The notes beneath the pieces are model-generated. The model was not told the origin of the DNA, did not search any database, and was given only the letters and a program-made list of their open reading frames with translations. Of a DNA stretch of 64,000 nt, positions 52,494 through 61,947 are shown one piece after another. This DNA is from Pseudoduganella dura (GTDB lineage: Bacteria > Pseudomonadota > Gammaproteobacteria > Burkholderiales > Burkholderiaceae_D): positions 2,728,001 through 2,792,000 of the forward strand of contig NZ_WNWM01000002.1 of the NCBI RefSeq assembly GCF_009727155.1. Reading direction: 5' to 3'. Every line of letters begins with the position of its first letter. The first letter of the stretch is position 1. Made by a program: the position numbers and the translations under genes.

Positions 52494-52517
52494 CTTCAGC
52501 TCGGGGCTTCAGCTCGG
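52494..52517. repeat. Short tandem repeat in the gspF-gspC spacer
   Basis: CTTCAGCTCGG occurs twice at 13-bp period (52494-52504 and 52507-52517), just upstream of the gspC start. Confidence 0.7.
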
Positions 52518-52543
52518 TTCAGCGGTTCAACGCAGTGGACGGC

Positions 52544-53764
52544 TCAGCGCACCAGCTGGTTGATCTCGATGATCGGCATCAGCACGGCCAGCACGATCAG
52601 CAGCACCACCACGCCCATCGCCAGGATCAGCGCCGGTTCGAGCAGCCCGGCGATCGTCAGCGTGCGGCGCTCCAGGTCCGCTTCCTGCGCGGCGGCGGCG
52701 CGTTCCAGCATCGCCGGCAGTTCGCCGGTGATCTCGCCGGCGCGGATCATGTGGATCAGCATCGGCGGGAAATGCTTTTGCGCCGACAGCGCGCGCGCCA
52801 GGCTTACCCCCTCGCGCACCGCATCGCTGGCCTCTTCCACCAGCTGGCGCATGGCCACGTTCGACAGCGTATCCCGGCTCGTTTCCAGCGCGCGCAGGAT
52901 CGGCACCCCGGAACCGGTGGTGATCGCCAGCGTGCTGGCGAAGCGCGACGTGTTCAGGCTGCGCTCGAACTTGCCGTACAGCGGCGCCGTGAGCAGCCAG
53001 GTATGCCAGCGCGTCTTGAGCGCGATATTCTGCAGCGCGCGGCGCCACGCGACCCAGGCGCCGATCAGCAGTACCAGCACGATCAGGCCGTAGTTGCGCA
53101 CGAAGTCCGATACGGCCAGCATGATCACCGTGAGCACAGGCAGCTTCTGCTTGGTGTTGGCGAATACCGACACGATCTGCGGCACCACGTACGTGAGCAG
53201 GAAGATCACGATCGAGAACGCCACCACGGTGACGATGGCCGGATACGTAAAGGCCAGCCGCACCTTCTGCACCAGCGCGTTGCGCCGCTCGATGTAGTCG
53301 GCAAGCCGGGACAGCACGCGCGACAACTGGCCGATCTGCTCGCCCGATGCCACCAGCGCGCGATAGATCTCGGCGAAGTCGCGCGGATGGCGCCCCAGCA
53401 CGTCGGACAGCGACGCGCCGCCGATCACCTCGGAACGGATCGAGGCGATCAGGTCGCGCAGGTACGGCCGTTCGGCCTGTTCCAGCAGCGCTGTGAAGGC
53501 CTGCTCCAGCGGCAGCCCCGCTTCCAGCAGGCTGGCCATCTGCCGCGTGAACAGCGCCAGCTCGGTGGTCGACAGCTTTTCGCCCAGGCCGCGCCGCCGC
53601 GCCGTGCCGCTCGCATCGACCTGCGCCGCGATGGTATCGACCTTGAGCGGTACGAGTCCCTTGGCGCGCAGGTCGGCGCGCGCCGCGCGCGGGCTGTCCG
53701 CGTTGACGACGCCCTTCTTGGTGGCGCCGCCGGCGTCGACGGCTTCATAACGGAATGCCGGCAT
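52544..53764 (-). CDS. gspF: Type II secretion inner-membrane platform protein GspF
   Basis: 406 residues. Two homologous cytoplasmic helical domains (about 70-170 and 270-375), each followed by membrane segments (about 168-195, 220-243 and 375-399). The N-terminal FRYEAVDAGGATKKGVVNAD is the family start, and PLEQAFTALLEQ and ILRALETSRDTLSN are typical. Interacts with GspE and GspL. Confidence 0.96.
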   Translation of the reverse strand: MPAFRYEAVDAGGATKKGVVNADSPRAARADLRAKGLVPLKVDTIAAQVDASGTARRRGLGEKLSTTELALFTRQMASLLEAGLPLEQAFTALLEQAERPYLRDLIASIRSEVIGGASLSDVLGRHPRDFAEIYRALVASGEQIGQLSRVLSRLADYIERRNALVQKVRLAFTYPAIVTVVAFSIVIFLLTYVVPQIVSVFANTKQKLPVLTVIMLAVSDFVRNYGLIVLVLLIGAWVAWRRALQNIALKTRWHTWLLTAPLYGKFERSLNTSRFASTLAITTGSGVPILRALETSRDTLSNVAMRQLVEEASDAVREGVSLARALSAQKHFPPMLIHMIRAGEITGELPAMLERAAAAQEADLERRTLTIAGLLEPALILAMGVVVLLIVLAVLMPIIEINQLVR

Positions 53765-53783
53765 TCAGTTCATCCTCAAGCTT

Positions 53784-55226
53784 CTAGTCCTTGGCCACGC
53801 GCAGCAATTCGGCCAGCGTCGTGGTGCCGTTGGCGAGCCAGCGCTCGCCGTCGTCGCGCATCGTCAGCATGCCGTCGGCCAGCGCCGTCTCCTTCACATC
53901 GGCCTCGGAAGCGCGCTCATGGATCTGGGCGCGGATCGTTTCCGTCGTCTGCAGCAGCTCGTAGATGCCCACGCGGCCCTGGTAGCCCGTCTGGCCGCAG
54001 GCCTCGCAGCCCACCGCGTGCCATACCCGGCCGCCCGGTGTTTCCTCGCTGCGCTTGCATTCGCCGCACAGCTTGCGTACCAGCCGCTGCGCAAGCACGC
54101 CGAGCAGCGACGACGACAGCAGGAACGGCTCGATGCCCATGTCCAGCAGCCGCGTCACGGCCGACGCCGAATCGTTGGTATGCAGGGTGGCCAGCACCAG
54201 GTGGCCCGTCAGCGAGGCCTGCACGGCGATCTGCGCCGTTTCCAGGTCGCGGATCTCGCCGATCATGATCACGTCCGGGTCTTGCCGCAGGATCGCCCGC
54301 AGCGCCTTGGCGAACGTCATGTCGATGCGCGCGTTCACCTGCGTCTGGCCCACGCCGGCCAGGTCGTATTCGATCGGGTCTTCGACGGTCAGGATGTTTG
54401 TCGTGGTCGAGTTCAGCAGCGACAGCGCCGCGTACAGCGTGGTCGTCTTGCCCGAGCCGGTCGGGCCGGTCACGAGCACGATGCCGTGCGGCTGCGCCAG
54501 CAGGCCGTTGAACTGCGCCAGCATCGGCTCGCTCATGCCCAGGTGCTGCAGGTCGAGGCGGCCGGCTTCCTTGTCGAGCAGGCGCAGCACGGCGCGTTCG
54601 CCGTGGCCGGTCGGCAGCGTGGAAACCCGCACGTCCACCGGCTTGCCGCCCACGCGCAGCGTGATGCGGCCATCCTGCGGCAGGCGCTTTTCGGCGATGT
54701 CGAGCTGCGCCATGATCTTGATCCGCGAGATCAGCGAGCCGTGGATCGCCTTGCGTGGCTTGACGATGTCGCGCAGCGCGCCGTCGACGCGAAAGCGCAC
54801 CACGGAAATCTGCTCGAACGGTTCCACGTGGATATCCGATGCACCGTCGCGCAATGCCTGCGTGAGCAGCGCGTTGATCATGCGGATCACCGGCGCGTCG
54901 TCGGAGGATTCGAGCAGGTCTTCGATGGCCGGCACATCCTGCAGCAGGCGGGTCAGGTCGAGATCGGCGTCGAACTCGTCCGCCACCTGCGACACATCGC
55001 CGCCGGTGCCGGCATAGGCCGCGGCGATCGCCGCCTCGAGCTCGGCGCGCGGCACCGGCTTGAGCTGCACGCGGCCGAAGCGCCGCGACACTTCGGCCAG
55101 CGCCGATGGCGCGGTGGCGTTCGACACCAGCACCTCGACCGTGCCGTCGCGCTCGCCGCCTTTCGCCAGCACGAGGAAGTCGCGGGCAAAAGCGTAGGGG
55201 AGAAGGTTATCCATGATGCGGGTCAT
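53784..55226 (-). CDS. gspE: Type II secretion ATPase GspE
   Basis: 480 residues. Powers pseudopilus assembly. Walker A GPTGSGKTT (254-262), Asp box VEDPIEY, Walker B-type MIGEIRDLET and the His box TGHLVLATLHTND are intact. A zinc-binding tetracysteine is present (Cys387-x2-Cys390 and Cys407-x2-Cys410). The start is ambiguous: ATG at 55226 (MTRIMDNLLPYAF) or ATG at 55214 (MDNLLPYAF). Both lie in a 16-bp tandem duplication that also covers the gspD stop, and the second reading resembles the likely ancestral start. Confidence 0.95.
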   Translation of the reverse strand: MTRIMDNLLPYAFARDFLVLAKGGERDGTVEVLVSNATAPSALAEVSRRFGRVQLKPVPRAELEAAIAAAYAGTGGDVSQVADEFDADLDLTRLLQDVPAIEDLLESSDDAPVIRMINALLTQALRDGASDIHVEPFEQISVVRFRVDGALRDIVKPRKAIHGSLISRIKIMAQLDIAEKRLPQDGRITLRVGGKPVDVRVSTLPTGHGERAVLRLLDKEAGRLDLQHLGMSEPMLAQFNGLLAQPHGIVLVTGPTGSGKTTTLYAALSLLNSTTTNILTVEDPIEYDLAGVGQTQVNARIDMTFAKALRAILRQDPDVIMIGEIRDLETAQIAVQASLTGHLVLATLHTNDSASAVTRLLDMGIEPFLLSSSLLGVLAQRLVRKLCGECKRSEETPGGRVWHAVGCEACGQTGYQGRVGIYELLQTTETIRAQIHERASEADVKETALADGMLTMRDDGERWLANGTTTLAELLRVAKD

Positions 55227-55240
55227 CCATGATGCGGATC
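55209..55240 (-). repeat. 16-bp tandem duplication across the gspD stop/gspE start
   Basis: Units 55209-55224 and 55225-55240 read ATCCATGATGCGG(G/A)TC on the plus strand with one mismatch. On the minus strand each has an ATG. The upstream ATG (55230) is out of frame and gives an 7-codon frame (MDDPHHG) that ends inside gspE. Confidence 0.9.
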
Positions 55241-57419
55241 ATTGCTGCGGGGGCGTCGGCTGCGCCGGCTCGGCGGCACCGGGCGACTGCGGCGGCACGG
55301 GCGCCGGCGGCACCGGCGCGGCCAGCGTCGGCGAGCCGACCGGCACGCCGTTGTTCAGCTGCGGCAGTTGCGGCTGGCCCAGCTGGCGCATCAGGATCGT
55401 GTCGCTCGGCTTGAACTCGGCGCCCGAGGCGCGCATGTAGTCGTAGCGGTCCGCGGCCAGGCTCATGCTCTGCTCCTTGTTGCGGATCACGACCGGGCGC
55501 AGGAACACCATCAGGTTGGTCTTCTTGCGGGCCCGCGTGTTGTACTTGAACAGGTTGCCCAGCACGGGAATGTCGCCCAGGCCGCGGATCTTCTCCACGC
55601 CGTCGGACGCGGTATCCTCGATCAGGCCGCCGAGCACGATGATCTGGCCGTCGTCGGCGATCACGTTGTTCTCGATCACGCGCGTGTTCAGCGTGATGCC
55701 GGCCGTGGCCGTCAGCGTCGACTGGTCCACCGACGACGATTCATTGTAGATCGCCAGCTTGATCGTGCCGCCTTCGGAAATCTGCGGCTTCACCTTCAGC
55801 GTCAGGCCCACGTCCTTGCGGTCGATGGTCTGGAACGGGTTGGTGTTCGTGCCGGACGTGGTGGTGAACTGGCCGGTCAGGATCGGCACGTTCTGGCCCA
55901 CGCGGATCGTGGCCACTTCGTTGTCCAGCGTGATCATGTTCGGCGTGGACAGGATATTGCCGTTGCCGGTAGTTTCCAGCGTGTGGGCCACGGCGCCCAG
56001 GCCGAACTTGCCGTCGGCGAGCTGCTTGAAGATGCCGATCGTCAGGCCGTTGGACGGGGTGCTGGCGCCGTTGTACACGTTCACCAGGTTGTTGCCGCCG
56101 CTGGAGAACGACTGCAGGCCGCCGATGCGGTAGGTGCTGTCGCTGTTGCCGGAGGCGCCCACCCACTGCACGCCGAACTCGGAAGCCTTGTCGAGCGACA
56201 CTTCGACGATCAGCGCCTCGATGTAGACCTGGGCGCGGCGCACGTCGAGCTGGTCGATCACGGCGCGCAGGTTGCGGTAGATCGCTTCGGGCGCCGTGAT
56301 GATCAGCGTGTTGGTCGACGCATCGGCCTGGATGTAGCCGGCCGAGCCGCCCGTGGCCGTGCCCTGCGTGCCGGTGCGGTTGGCGGACAGCGCCGGGTTC
56401 GACGGCCCCGAACCCTGCGACGACGTGCTGCCGGTCTGGCCGATCGTGTTGTTGGCGCCGGTCTGCATCGTGGCCTGGTTGTTCAGCGCGTTGCCGGACG
56501 TGCCGGAAGGAGCCGGCGCTTCGCCCGACATCACGGCGCGCAGCGTTTCGGCCAGCTGCGTGGCATCGGCGTTCTTCAAGTACACCACGTGCACGTTGCC
56601 AGATTGTGTCGTGGGCTGGTCCAGCTTGGCGACCAGCGAACGGGCCAGGTTGGCGCGCGCCACGGACGGCGCGCGCAGCACCAGCGAATTGGTGCGCGGG
56701 TCGGCCAGCACCGAGACGCGTCCGCCACCGTCGCCGCCGGCACCCGGTTCCATCAGCTTGTTGATCATCGACGCGATATCGCTGGCGATCGCGTTACGCA
56801 CCGGGATCACGTCCATGTCGGCCGCCGCCGGCGTATCCATCGCGGCGATGATCTTCGACAGGCGTTTCAGGTTGTCCGCGTAGTCGGTGATCACCAGCGT
56901 GTTGTTGCCGGGGTTCGCGTTGATCGTGTTATTGGTGGAAATCAGCGGGCGCAGCACGCCGACCATGTTGGCGGCCGATTCGTGATTGAGCTGGAATACC
57001 TGGGTGGCCACCTGGTCGCCCTTCGGCGCAGCCTGCCCCTTGACCACGGTGGGCGTGGCCTGCAGCTTGGCTTCCGCTTCCGGCACCACCTTCGCGAACC
57101 CGTCGCCGCTGACGATCGCGTAACCCTGCAGGCGCAGCGCGGAGGTCAGCAATGCGAAGGCCTGGGATTTGCTGATCGATTTTTCCGACACCAGCGTGAT
57201 CGTGCCTTTCACGCGCGGATCGATCAGGAACGTGATGTTGGTGTAGTGGCCCACCGCCTTGATGACGGATTCGATATCGGCACCGACGAAATTCAGCGCG
57301 GCTTCGTCCTGCGGCGCCGCCCATGCGGGGGCGACGGCAGACGACAGCATGCAGCACAGCAGCGCGGCAGCGGACAGGCGCCGCAGCGCAGGAGGTTGAA
57401 ATTTGCTTGCAGTTTTCAT
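55239..57419 (-). CDS. gspD: Type II secretion secretin GspD
   Basis: 726 residues. Long signal peptide (about 1-34, ending APAWA). N0 domain (about 37-110), N1-N3 (about 125-430, with a Gly/Ser/Thr/Asn-rich insert at about 300-355), secretin domain (about 450-655 including VPILTGQFTT and the VIVLGGLIEDT-like IIVLGGLIEDTASDG). The C-terminal Pro-rich tail (about 685-726) replaces a clear pilotin-binding S domain. Forms the outer-membrane channel. It overlaps gspN by 1 nt (TAATG). Confidence 0.96.
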   Translation of the reverse strand: MKTASKFQPPALRRLSAAALLCCMLSSAVAPAWAAPQDEAALNFVGADIESVIKAVGHYTNITFLIDPRVKGTITLVSEKSISKSQAFALLTSALRLQGYAIVSGDGFAKVVPEAEAKLQATPTVVKGQAAPKGDQVATQVFQLNHESAANMVGVLRPLISTNNTINANPGNNTLVITDYADNLKRLSKIIAAMDTPAAADMDVIPVRNAIASDIASMINKLMEPGAGGDGGGRVSVLADPRTNSLVLRAPSVARANLARSLVAKLDQPTTQSGNVHVVYLKNADATQLAETLRAVMSGEAPAPSGTSGNALNNQATMQTGANNTIGQTGSTSSQGSGPSNPALSANRTGTQGTATGGSAGYIQADASTNTLIITAPEAIYRNLRAVIDQLDVRRAQVYIEALIVEVSLDKASEFGVQWVGASGNSDSTYRIGGLQSFSSGGNNLVNVYNGASTPSNGLTIGIFKQLADGKFGLGAVAHTLETTGNGNILSTPNMITLDNEVATIRVGQNVPILTGQFTTTSGTNTNPFQTIDRKDVGLTLKVKPQISEGGTIKLAIYNESSSVDQSTLTATAGITLNTRVIENNVIADDGQIIVLGGLIEDTASDGVEKIRGLGDIPVLGNLFKYNTRARKKTNLMVFLRPVVIRNKEQSMSLAADRYDYMRASGAEFKPSDTILMRQLGQPQLPQLNNGVPVGSPTLAAPVPPAPVPPQSPGAAEPAQPTPPQQ

Positions 57420-58192
57420 TATCTGAACTCGAGTGCGATGATGTTTTTGCCGCCGACGTTGCGACGCTGGCCCAGCAGGTTGAGCAGGTTGCCCAGTGTG
57501 TCTTCATACCCGGCGGCCGCCTCGGCCTGCCCGGAAAATTGCAGCCGGCCATTGCGCAACTGGCCACTGCCGGACAGCAGCAACGGCCCCTTGATGGAAA
57601 TGAGCGCCACGCCGGCCTGCTGGCCTTTCCAGTCCAGCGCCAGCTGGTAGCTGCCCAGCGGCTTGATCGGCGCGAGGCGCGACGACACGTCGCCCATCTG
57701 CAGCGTGGTCACGCCGTTGACCAGGATGGCCTTGTTTTCCAGTGCCAGCGCCAGCGAGGTCCACGACAGCTGCAGCCGGCCGGACAGCGCCAGCGTGTTC
57801 AGCGGCGCGCCCAGGCCGGACAGGCCGTCCGCCGGCAGCTTCAATGCCGCCGGACTCAGTTGCCAGGCACGCCAGCTGCCGGTGAAGATCACAGGCTGCG
57901 TGAGGGCCTGCGGGTTGTCCAGTTCCATGCGCACGCTACCCAGCAGCGACAGCGGCGAAAGCTTCCAGCCGAAGCGGCCCGGCAGCAGCGGCGTGACGGC
58001 GCTGTTGCCGCTGGCGGCACCGCCGACGAACGCGGAGCCGCGCCACAGCGTGCCCTGCGGGTCGCCCAGCGCGAGCCGCCCGCCGGTCTGTTTTTCCACC
58101 AGCGCGGCGACCCACGCGGCGGGGAAGAACACCAGCAGCGTCAGCACGGCCGTGACGGCGATCGCCGCCAACCATAACACGGCGCGCTTCAC
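57419..58192 (-). CDS. gspN: Type II secretion protein GspN
   Basis: 257 residues with one N-terminal membrane anchor (about 5-27) and a periplasmic domain, ending GGKNIIALEFR. Conserved pieces include QGTLWRGSA and LLNLLGQRR. GspN is present only in some type II systems, and its role is poorly known. It is tightly coupled to gspM (4-nt overlap) and gspD (1 nt). Confidence 0.88.
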   Translation of the reverse strand: MKRAVLWLAAIAVTAVLTLLVFFPAAWVAALVEKQTGGRLALGDPQGTLWRGSAFVGGAASGNSAVTPLLPGRFGWKLSPLSLLGSVRMELDNPQALTQPVIFTGSWRAWQLSPAALKLPADGLSGLGAPLNTLALSGRLQLSWTSLALALENKAILVNGVTTLQMGDVSSRLAPIKPLGSYQLALDWKGQQAGVALISIKGPLLLSGSGQLRNGRLQFSGQAEAAAGYEDTLGNLLNLLGQRRNVGGKNIIALEFR

Positions 58193-58767
58193 CGGCCGCC
58201 CGTTTCACTGCCAGCTTCGCGGCGCAGCGTCAGCGTGGCATCCACCAGGCCGGCGCTGTCCGGCTTGCCGTCCTGCGCTGTGATCTTTGCTTCCTGCACC
58301 GCCAGCCGGCCATCGCGCCGCGCCGCATCGAGCCACGTGACGAGGCCGGCAAACTGCACGCCCTTGAATTCCGCCTTCACATACTCGCCCGTCACGGTCA
58401 GGTTTTGCACCGTCAGGCCGCGCTCCGCCAGCGTGGCGGCCAGCGCCTCGCGCGACAGCGGCGCCACCGGCGGCAGGGGCTGCGTGCCCAGCTGCGCCGC
58501 CTGCGCGGCCAGCGCCTGCATCTCGGCCGTTTCCTGGCGCAACTGCGGCAGTTCGCGGCGCAGCCGCTCGCGGCCCGTCAGTGCCGGATCGATGAAGATG
58601 GCATAGACCAGCGCAAGGCCGACGACGAAGCCGCCCACCGCCAGGAACCTGCGCTCCTGTTCGCTGCGGGCACTCCAGAACGCCGCGGCCGACGCGCGCA
58701 GGTTGCCCACTCCACCAGAAAATTTCCCTATGGATCTTCCTGCGGATTTTTCAACTTCGTCGTTCAT
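58189..58767 (-). CDS. gspM: Type II secretion protein GspM
   Basis: 192 residues. Cytoplasmic N-terminus, one membrane helix (about 44-63, FLAVGGFVVGLALVYAIFID) and a periplasmic ferredoxin-like region. The FWSARSEQERRFLA segment before the helix is typical. Partner of GspL, with 4-nt overlaps on both sides. Confidence 0.93.
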   Translation of the reverse strand: MNDEVEKSAGRSIGKFSGGVGNLRASAAAFWSARSEQERRFLAVGGFVVGLALVYAIFIDPALTGRERLRRELPQLRQETAEMQALAAQAAQLGTQPLPPVAPLSREALAATLAERGLTVQNLTVTGEYVKAEFKGVQFAGLVTWLDAARRDGRLAVQEAKITAQDGKPDSAGLVDATLTLRREAGSETGGR

Positions 58768-59993
58768 GACTTGCCTCCCGCGCGCACTTCCCAGATTCCG
58801 GCACCCGATTCCGTCAGCGCCAGCCCGCGCGCCGCCAGTTGCGCCTGCACCTGCGCCAGCGCGGCGCCATCGGCGCTGCCCGGCTTCAACCGCACGACCA
58901 GCGTGCGCTCGCGGTAATCGAGGCCGGCCACGATGTCGTGCCGCGGCAGCGCGCCCAGTGCCTCGCCGAACGCGGCGGCCAGCGCCGTGAAGTCATCCCT
59001 GGCCATGTCGCCGCTGCCGGCCCTGGCGCGGGCGAGATTGCCGCGCAACTGGGCGGCCGGATCGAGCACCACCTTCTCGTTCGGGTAGGCGGCGCGGAAA
59101 ATCTGCACCATCGACTGGCGCAGCGTCTGGGCCTCGCGCTTCATGCGCAGCCATTCCACGTTCATGCCCACGATATTGACCAGCACGGCCAGGATCGCCA
59201 GCCGCAGCGGCCAGCGCCAGCGGTGCCAGGCCTGCGCGCGCGCACCGTCCGTCGCGCCCAGGCCTGCCGCCAGGTCCAGCTGAACCGTCTTGCTGGCCGC
59301 GATCCGGTGCGCCCAATGCTCCTCTTCCAGCGCGATGCCCGTTACCGTGGCCAGCAGCGGTTCGTACTGCGCCCGCTGCACGGCCGGCACGTACAGCGTG
59401 ACGGGCGCCTCGCCGGCCAGCGCGCGCAGCACCTGCAGCGCACTCTCGGGCTGCGCCGGCAGTGCCAGGCCGATGCCTTCGTACTGCCCGGTGCGCAGCG
59501 TGAGCTCCATGCCGCCTTCGTCGTTGGCGAGCAGCGCCGACACGCCGCCCGGCGCCAGAGGCAGGCACAGTTGCGCCGGCAGTGCGGAGATTGCGCGCGC
59601 GCCCTGCTGCACCAATGCCTTCACCAGCACTTCCAGCCAGGCGCGCTGTACCACGGCCACCGTTCGTTCGGCGCTGCCGGCCTGCATGGGGCCGAGCGCG
59701 AGCACGCAGTCGGCCGGGTCGCCCAGCAGCTGTTCCTCGACGATGTTCGGCAAGGCCGCCTTCAGGCGGCTGCCGGACAGCGGCGGCACCGCCACGCGCA
59801 GCAGCGTCACATCGGCCGCCGCCAGCAGCAGCACCACCTTGCGGCTGGCCGCCACCAGGTCGCCCAGCTTGCCCAGCGCGCCCGCGCCCTGCTGCATCAC
59901 GTTGCCGCCGTCGCCCACCTGCGCATACGCGCAGGCGGCGCCGGCGTCGGACGCGGCGGCGCGGGCGGGGTAGCTTATATAGAGAGTCGTCAA
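58764..59993 (-). CDS. gspL: Type II secretion protein GspL (TTG start)
   Basis: 409 residues. Cytoplasmic actin-like domain (about 1-250), membrane helix (about 269-285, LRLAILAVLVNIVGMNV) and a C-terminal periplasmic domain (about 320-409). It recruits GspE to the platform. TTG start at 59991-59993 with AAGGAAAG about 8 nt upstream; no in-frame ATG fits better. Confidence 0.93.
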   Translation of the reverse strand: MTTLYISYPARAAASDAGAACAYAQVGDGGNVMQQGAGALGKLGDLVAASRKVVLLLAAADVTLLRVAVPPLSGSRLKAALPNIVEEQLLGDPADCVLALGPMQAGSAERTVAVVQRAWLEVLVKALVQQGARAISALPAQLCLPLAPGGVSALLANDEGGMELTLRTGQYEGIGLALPAQPESALQVLRALAGEAPVTLYVPAVQRAQYEPLLATVTGIALEEEHWAHRIAASKTVQLDLAAGLGATDGARAQAWHRWRWPLRLAILAVLVNIVGMNVEWLRMKREAQTLRQSMVQIFRAAYPNEKVVLDPAAQLRGNLARARAGSGDMARDDFTALAAAFGEALGALPRHDIVAGLDYRERTLVVRLKPGSADGAALAQVQAQLAARGLALTESGAGIWEVRAGGKS

Positions 59994-60006
59994 AACGTTG
60001 CTTTCC

Positions 60007-60966
60007 TTAGATTTCCCGGATCCACTGGACCGAGGTCCGCGAGGGCTGGGTCGAGGTCGGGGGTTCGCGCTTGATCAGGGCCCACGATTCCAGCGCGGCC
60101 CGGTCGAGCCGCACCTGGCTCAGCACCAGGAAGTAGTCGCTGCGCACGCCGACTCTTGCCAGCACCGTCCGGTTCCCCGCCTGCGCGAGCGCCGTGAACG
60201 CGGCCAGGTTCAGCGTCTTGCCCTTGCGCGACGCCACCATCGATTGCGCCTCCGACAGCGACATGCCCGCGACGGTCGCGGCAATGACCTCGGCCGGCGC
60301 CGTGTTCACGTTAACGTCCGTCGCCACCGGCAGCACGATCACGAAATCGCGCAGCTTTTCGATCGCCGCCTGCGAAAAACCCACGGCCAGCAAGTCTTCC
60401 ACCCGCTGGAAGGCGATCGGCGCGGTACCCGTGCTGCCCTGCGCCGCCTGCGCGGCCCGGATCGCGTATTGCGCGGCGGCCTGCGCCAGGTTCGCATCGA
60501 GCTGCAGCAGCGACAGCAATTGCGCGAACGCCTTCACTTCGTTGTCGTTGACGCTGCTGACCACGGCCAGATTTGCCAGATTGTAACGCGACTGTGCGTC
60601 ATAAACCTGGCCCTGCAGCGTGGCATCGTAATCTTCGCCTTCGACCCGTTCGCGCTCCACGTACTGGTCGAGCCGCGTTTCGGCCAGCGGCGTGGCCCAC
60701 ACGCCATCGGCGCGCGTGTCGTTCGGGTTGTCGATGCCGTCCTGGCGCAGGATCAGCCGGGCCCAGTCCAGCGCGCCGCGCAGGATCCAGCGCGTCTGCA
60801 GGTGCAGCCGCTGGTTTTCCAGCGAGCGCACCTGCACCTGCTGCTGCCAGAACAGGCTGGCGACGATCGTGACCGCCAGCGTCGTCAACAGCAGCGCGGT
60901 CACCACGGCAACACCCGCCTGCCGCTGCATGCTCCGCTGTATGTTCCGCTGTTTGCTTCGCTTCAT
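60007..60966 (-). CDS. gspK: Type II secretion minor pseudopilin GspK
   Basis: 319 residues from MKRSKQRNIQRSMQRQAG. The prepilin leader precedes GVAVVTALLLTTLAVTIVA; the +5 Glu usual in pilins is absent, as is normal for GspK. The large globular domain has SRYNLANL and VNVNTAPAEVIAA, the latter a family motif. It sits at the pseudopilus tip with GspI and GspJ. The start overlaps gspJ by 4 nt. Confidence 0.93.
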   Translation of the reverse strand: MKRSKQRNIQRSMQRQAGVAVVTALLLTTLAVTIVASLFWQQQVQVRSLENQRLHLQTRWILRGALDWARLILRQDGIDNPNDTRADGVWATPLAETRLDQYVERERVEGEDYDATLQGQVYDAQSRYNLANLAVVSSVNDNEVKAFAQLLSLLQLDANLAQAAAQYAIRAAQAAQGSTGTAPIAFQRVEDLLAVGFSQAAIEKLRDFVIVLPVATDVNVNTAPAEVIAATVAGMSLSEAQSMVASRKGKTLNLAAFTALAQAGNRTVLARVGVRSDYFLVLSQVRLDRAALESWALIKREPPTSTQPSRTSVQWIREI

Positions 60967-61577
60967 GTCGCCCCCAGCAGCAGCACCTTGACCATCGGAC
61001 TCGGCTCGTCCCGCAACTGCAGCGACATCTCCAGGCCGGCCGGGTCCAGGCGCGCCGCGCTGCTGGAGCTGGTCGTGGGCGCCTGCCATGCGCCGTTCAC
61101 CCACAGGCGTACGCCCATGCCCGCCACGCCGGCATGCAGGGCGACGCCGGGCACCGGGTCGCCGTCGGACGTGGCGACCTGCCACAATGCATCGAGCTGC
61201 ACCAGGTCGCGCGTGGCGGCCGATTCGCGGCGCGTCAGCACGCCGTCGCGCAGGCGGTAGCTGACCACTACCAGCTGCGTGGCGCCGTGGTCCGGCGCAT
61301 GGGTGCGCACGAAGATCAGGCGCAGGTTGTCCGCCACGAGGTTTTGCCGCGTGCCGATCACCGCCGTGCCGGCCAGCTGCTCCAGGTCGCTCTGCAGTTG
61401 CGCGAAGGCGAGCTGGATGCCGCGCGTGTGTTCCATCTGCTGCGTCAGCGACACGCGCGAGCGCAGGATGCTGTCCAGCCCGCGCCAGCCCAGCACGGCC
61501 ACGAGCGCCAGGATGCCGATCGCCACCAGCAGTTCGATCAGCGTGAAGCCGCGGGAACGGTGCGGGCGCCGCATCAT
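60963..61577 (-). CDS. gspJ: Type II secretion minor pseudopilin GspJ
   Basis: 204 residues. Class III prepilin signal RGFTLIELLVAIGILALVAV near residue 9; cleavage expected after Gly10, with Glu at +5. ATG at 61575-61577 is coupled to gspI by an ATGATGA overlap. The C-terminal globular domain contains WRGLDSI and WVNGAWQ. Confidence 0.94.
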   Translation of the reverse strand: MMRRPHRSRGFTLIELLVAIGILALVAVLGWRGLDSILRSRVSLTQQMEHTRGIQLAFAQLQSDLEQLAGTAVIGTRQNLVADNLRLIFVRTHAPDHGATQLVVVSYRLRDGVLTRRESAATRDLVQLDALWQVATSDGDPVPGVALHAGVAGMGVRLWVNGAWQAPTTSSSSAARLDPAGLEMSLQLRDEPSPMVKVLLLGAT

Positions 61578-61939
61578 TTCAGCACCAGCTGCACCAGCTT
61601 GATGATGCGGCGGTTCGGATTGGCGCTGTCGTAGACGGACACCTCCACCCGCCGCAGCAGCGGGTTCGGCGAGATGATCACTTCTTCCTCGCACTGCAGT
61701 TGCAGGTTGCCCTGCGGACACGCGAACGACGTTTTCCCCACTGCCGGGAACGCCCCCGCCAGGCGGATCTGCACCAGCCGGTTTTCCGCCGACCAGGTCG
61801 CCATCATCGTGGTGCGCAAGCCTTCGCTGTTGCGCGTGAGGCTGCCGATCGCCTGCAGCGCCGCGATCAGCGCGGTGCCGACGATGAACAGCGCCACCAG
61901 CACTTCGAGCAGCGTGAAACCCCGTTCGGCGCGCCTCAT
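61574..61939 (-). CDS. gspI: Type II secretion minor pseudopilin GspI
   Basis: 121 residues from MRRAERGFTLLEVLVALFI; prepilin peptidase cleavage after Gly7, Glu at +5. The family core ATWSAENRLVQIRL and C-terminal RRVEVSVYD are visible. It nucleates the tip complex with GspJ and GspK. Upstream in-frame sequence overlaps gspH in another frame and is not coding. Confidence 0.94.
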   Translation of the reverse strand: MRRAERGFTLLEVLVALFIVGTALIAALQAIGSLTRNSEGLRTTMMATWSAENRLVQIRLAGAFPAVGKTSFACPQGNLQLQCEEEVIISPNPLLRRVEVSVYDSANPNRRIIKLVQLVLK

Positions 61940-61947
61940 GTCACGCC

